From: Cupriavidus sp. UYMMa02A
Lineage (GTDB): Bacteria; Pseudomonadota; Gammaproteobacteria; Burkholderiales; Burkholderiaceae
Length of the DNA: 53,830 nt
Direction: 5' to 3'
Assembly (NCBI GenBank): GCA_001725945.1
Contig: LRMT01000077.1
Span: forward strand, 1-53,830
The position numbers and the translations under genes were made by a program. Under the pieces are notes generated by a model, which saw only the letters and a list, made by a program, of their open reading frames with translations, searched no databases and had not been told where the DNA came from. This document shows positions 50,944 through 53,830 of this stretch, in pieces (positions within the stretch are counted from its first letter, which is position 1; each line of letters starts with the position of its first letter).

Positions 50944-50967
50944 GAAAAAAATCCCGCGAGCGCGGGA
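50944..50967 (-). terminator. Intrinsic terminator of the minus-strand cupin gene
   Basis: Read on the minus strand this is tcccgcg-ct-cgcggga followed by seven T, a textbook rho-independent terminator. It begins about 13 bases after the repaired stop of the cupin gene at 50980, which supports that stop. Together with the hairpin at 50871 it separates two convergent units. Confidence 0.75.
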
Positions 50968-50979
50968 CAGGCCTTCAGT

Positions 50980-51804
50980 TCAGTCGTACATCCCCGAAGG
51001 TGGAGATATGTTGGCAGAGGGGCTTGCCCCCTGTGAAATCACCAACCCGCGCGCTCCTCCAGCGGAAACTGCAGCACCATTGCCTCCAGGCCTTTCGCGC
51101 CGGCACGAATCTCGAACTTCTCTTCAGTCGGCTCAACGACAACCATCGACCACTGCGGCAGCTCTTCCTCGCCGTGGATAAGGCTGCCGTTGCCGACGAA
51201 GATGTAGTAGCCGCCGGCGCGCGCGGGTCGGGGCCTTGTACCGACATGCCTTCGCCGAGCCGCACTACTTGCGCCGCCATACCATCCGATTCATCAGCAA
51301 ACAGGGTTTCCCACGCCACTTCCTTGCGCGACTTGAGAACCGGTTCGGTGGAGAAGCGAACAGGCTCCGACGTCAGGTGACGCCGCTTGCTTTGCTCAAG
51401 CCTTTCGCGGTAGCCCGGCTTGTCGAGATAGATCGGCTCGGAATTTCCCGTGTACATACGCATCGCCACGAAGGAAAGGCCCTGAGGACCGGACACGATC
51501 GGGCCATACGCCGTGTGGTGGTCCTTGAACTGGACGGTAAGCGGCTGCAGTACTTGGCCGCGGTTGCCAATCGTGCCTGATCCGGCGACGAAAAGTTGAA
51601 ACATCGTCACGCCGTGGAAATGGGGAACGATCGTTTCGTTGGCGTCCAGTTCCGACATCGTGGCTTGCGGCCCTGGTTGGCGCTCGTTAGAGGAACGCGG
51701 TCCGAAGAACACGGTTCCCCAATGCCGGTTGCCTGTGCCCGGGGAAACCACAACATCCCGTTTTGCCAGGCGTCGGCGCCACTTCGCGTGTAAATCATGG
51801 TCAT
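50980..51804 (-). CDS. Cupin-domain protein (bicupin, dioxygenase-like), frameshifted twice
   Basis: A protein of about 275 residues with two cupin halves. MTMIYTRSGADAWQNGM is the start (AAAGGAG upstream). After a frame break near 51760 it reads WGTVFFGPRSSNERQPGPQA and ANETIVPHFHGVTMFQLFVA, the first cupin with PHFHG as metal site. After a second break near 51225 it reads GGYYIFVGNGSLIHGEEELP and QWSMVVVEPTEEKFEIRAGA, the second cupin, which lacks clear His ligands. The stop at 50980-50982 lies just before an intrinsic terminator. Function is unknown; ring-cleaving dioxygenases and isomerases share this fold. It diverges from the acyl-CoA ligase gene. Confidence 0.7.
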
Positions 51805-52130
51805 TTCTCCTTTGCGTATGCCGCAGGTGGCGGAACAACTCCGCGCTGGTTTGAGGGTTGCACAGAGCAGGCTGGCACCCATGTCTGCATCGTAGCATAA
51901 GTTTTAATGAACAGCACCAGTTTCGGTACGTGGAACCTCATGCGGGGCAGCATTATGGTTTTAACTATTGAAACCGATTCCGAAAACGTTGACTGCGCAG
52001 ACGGCTGAGACTAAAGTCGGGCTATCGGAGCGCTGCACCGCGCCTGGCCCGCAGGGGCTGCTCGTCGCAGACTTGTCGCGCATCAGTGCGCAGTTTTGTC
52101 CCGATGCTCTCGGGAAGGGATCAACTAGGT
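51805..52130. promoter_or_regulatory. Divergent control region, cupin / acyl-CoA ligase
   Basis: About 325 bases without a gene. At 51957-51975 lies GGTTTTAA-cta-TTGAAACC, an inverted repeat with seven of eight paired positions, a candidate operator for the two divergent genes. No regulator gene is beside it. ATCAACTAGGT before ATG 52131 gives only a weak ribosome binding site. Confidence 0.4.
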
Positions 52131-53830
52131 ATGAACAAATTCAGTTATCTATTCGAGCCTCGCGCTATCGCCGTGGTGGGTGTCTCCGACGATGTCGCGC
52201 GCCCGGGTTCGCAGGTTGTGCGGGCACTCCTCAAGAACGGCTACCGCGGCAAGATCTTTCCGGTGAATCCGAAGTACGAGCAGTTCGATGGCCTGAAGTG
52301 CTACGGGTCCGTGGCTGATATCGATGAGGAGGTAGATCTTGTCGTCATCGGTGTTCCCGCCAGGGCGTGCTGCCGGTGCTGGAAACGGCAGCACAGAAGC
52401 GCGTGCCGTTCGCGCTAATCCTCAGCGGCGGCTTCGCGAAAGCGGCCCGGAAGGGGTGGAGCGCGAACGTCAGATGCTGGAGATTGCGCGTGGATCGGGC
52501 ATGCGAATTGTTGGTCCGAACTGCCTGGGCTTCGCAAACATTCACGCCAATGTCTACGCCGCATTTGGCAGCATTACCCGCGAGCCGAAGCTCAAGCCAG
52601 GTTCCGTTTCGCTGGTGACGCAAAGCGGAGGCTTTGGCTATAGCATCGCGCTGGCATGCGAGGCGGCCGGTATCGGCTTCCGGCACGTGATCGCTACCGG
52701 CAACGAAAGCGACATCGATGCCGTCCAGCTCATCGATGCTCTCATTGATGACGACGAGACGAAGATCATCCTTGCCTATATCGAAGGCACCCGGGACGGT
52801 CGTGCGCTGCTCGACGTCGGCGACGTGCCACGGCAAGTGGCAAGCCGTTGCTGCTGTGGAAGGCAGGTGTGACCGAGCAAGGCGCACGCGCCGCGGCGTC
52901 GCATACCGCCAGCATGACCAGCAGCTATGACTACTACTCTGCAGCCTTCAAGCAGAGCGGCATCGTGGAAATCCGGGAGATCGACCAGGCGGTTGACTAC
53001 CTGAAGGCACTGGAAGGCGGCAAGTATCCGGCCGGCGGCGGGGTGGCGGTAATGGGCGTGTCCGGCGGTCAGCGATCGTCTTTGCCGACGCCGGCGAGCC
53101 AGCGGGCTTGTCTTTGTGCGAGCTGACAGAAACGACCCAGGCCGCGCTGCAAGGAGTCATTCCCAACATCGGCGCGGTTCACAATCCGATCGACCTCACC
53201 GCAGGCTATTTTTCTGCTGGCAATCGTGCCAATCTGGAAACCGCGGTTCGTGCCACGCTGGCCGATCCTAATGTTGATGCTGTCTGCGTGAACATCGCGA
53301 CGACCGGCAAGGCGGGCAGCCTGGTTGCCGCGGAGGTATTGGGTGAAATGGCGCGCTCGACCGAAAAGCCCATCGTGGTTTTCTCGTCAGCACCGGCCAG
53401 TCAGGTCGGTGAGGCGCTGACCGTGTTCGCGACGCGGGATTCCCGTGCTGCCGTCCCCTTCGCGCGCGGCCGGTGCGTTGGCCATGCTGGCCAATTGCCG
53501 GTTGGCCCGTGCGCGCGTCGAACGTGCTGTCGCCTCAGCGTCCTCGCACAGCGTGGCGGCGCTGCGCGAGGTATTTCCGCGCAGCGCTGAGGGCGCTTCC
53601 CTGTCCGAAGCAGAGGCCAAGGCCATTCTCGCGGCGGCGGGCATTTCTGTGTCCAAGGATGTGATCGTCAGCGGCGTCGAAGACGCTGGTGTTTTTGACG
53701 AGATGACCGCACCGCTGGTGGTCAAGATTGTGTCGCCTGATATTGCGCATAAGACGGAAGTGGGCGGTGTCAAGGTAGGTATTCGTACGCGGGCGGAGCT
53801 GGAGGCATCGATCGCCGAGGTTCTGGACAA
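52131..53830 (+). CDS. NDP-forming acyl-CoA synthetase (acetate--CoA ligase, ADP-forming type), partial, several frameshifts
   Basis: The first about 570 residues of an acyl-CoA ligase that forms acyl-CoA from acid, CoA and ATP, via a phosphohistidine. MNKFSYLFEPRAIAVVGVSD begins the CoA-binding domain, and MRIVGPNCLGFANIHANVYA ends it. SVSLVTQSGGFGYSIALACE begins the ligase domain; the histidine loop is AASHTASMTSSYDYYSAAFK. SLSEAEAKAILAAAGISVSK starts the ATP-grasp domain, which runs off the window at VKIVSPDIAHKTEVGGVKVG and beyond. Frame breaks lie near 52362, 52440, 52825, 53075 and 53455. The gene probably activates an acid released by the pathway beside it. Distinguishing acetate, pimeloyl or aromatic acid as substrate is not possible here. 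Confidence 0.8.

Overview
The window reads as a catabolic (accessory) stretch of a GC-rich betaproteobacterium of the order Burkholderiales, most like Cupriavidus/Ralstonia or Bordetella/Achromobacter. The reasons are five Bug/TctC-type tripartite-tricarboxylate receptors, many LysR regulators, a Gram-negative porin of the Burkholderiales type, and a methylmuconolactone (mml) gene set like the one known from Cupriavidus. No rRNA, tRNA or CRISPR array was seen.

Layout. 1-780: relic of an IS4-family transposase between 84-bp inverted repeats. 819-8722 (+): a bbs-like beta-oxidation operon (DUF35 Zn-ribbon protein, thiolase, enoyl-CoA hydratase/isomerase, CaiB CoA-transferase, Bug receptor, two acyl-CoA dehydrogenases, SDR). 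Most of it is visibly more AT-rich than the rest. It is followed by a porin (9177-10264) and a LysR gene (10639-11542). 11838-12066: IS30 transposase relic. 12152-14735 (-): nitroreductase, enoyl-CoA hydratase and quinone oxidoreductase, then fragments of a LysR and an SDR gene. 15908-21422 (-): the mml cluster, with methylmuconolactone isomerase, MmlI methylisomerase, aromatic-acid MFS importer, 3-oxoacid CoA-transferase subunits, LysR and an MBL-fold hydrolase. 21863-22204: integrase relic. 22379-28050: alcohol dehydrogenase, cyclophilin-like lipoprotein, MFS pump, truncated aldo-keto reductase, LysR, carboxymuconolactone decarboxylase, and a cupin stump butted against a LysR stump. 28125-34605: LysR, Bug receptor, GMC oxidoreductase, aldehyde dehydrogenase and MFS. 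34699-40377: periplasmic molybdenum dehydrogenase (IorAB type), an MFS with an extra C-terminal domain, and LysR. 40659-50784 (+): FAD-dependent reductase, small membrane protein, Bug, Ldh-family dehydrogenase, Bug, MmgE/PrpD, SDR, Bug, and a CapA-like metallophosphatase, with a YCII protein on the other strand. 50980-53830: cupin protein divergent from an NDP-forming acyl-CoA ligase that runs off the end.

How they work together. The theme is uptake of organic acids (porin, Bug receptors, MFS importers) followed by CoA-dependent or ortho-cleavage breakdown, with a local LysR regulator for nearly every block.

Caution. At least about 50 single-base frameshifts interrupt otherwise conserved genes, and most are repaired by adding one base. 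This looks more like uncorrected indel errors in the sequence than true gene decay. I therefore give full-length frameshifted genes as CDS, spanning from the likely start to the likely stop, and keep 'pseudogene' for genes that have physically lost a large part.
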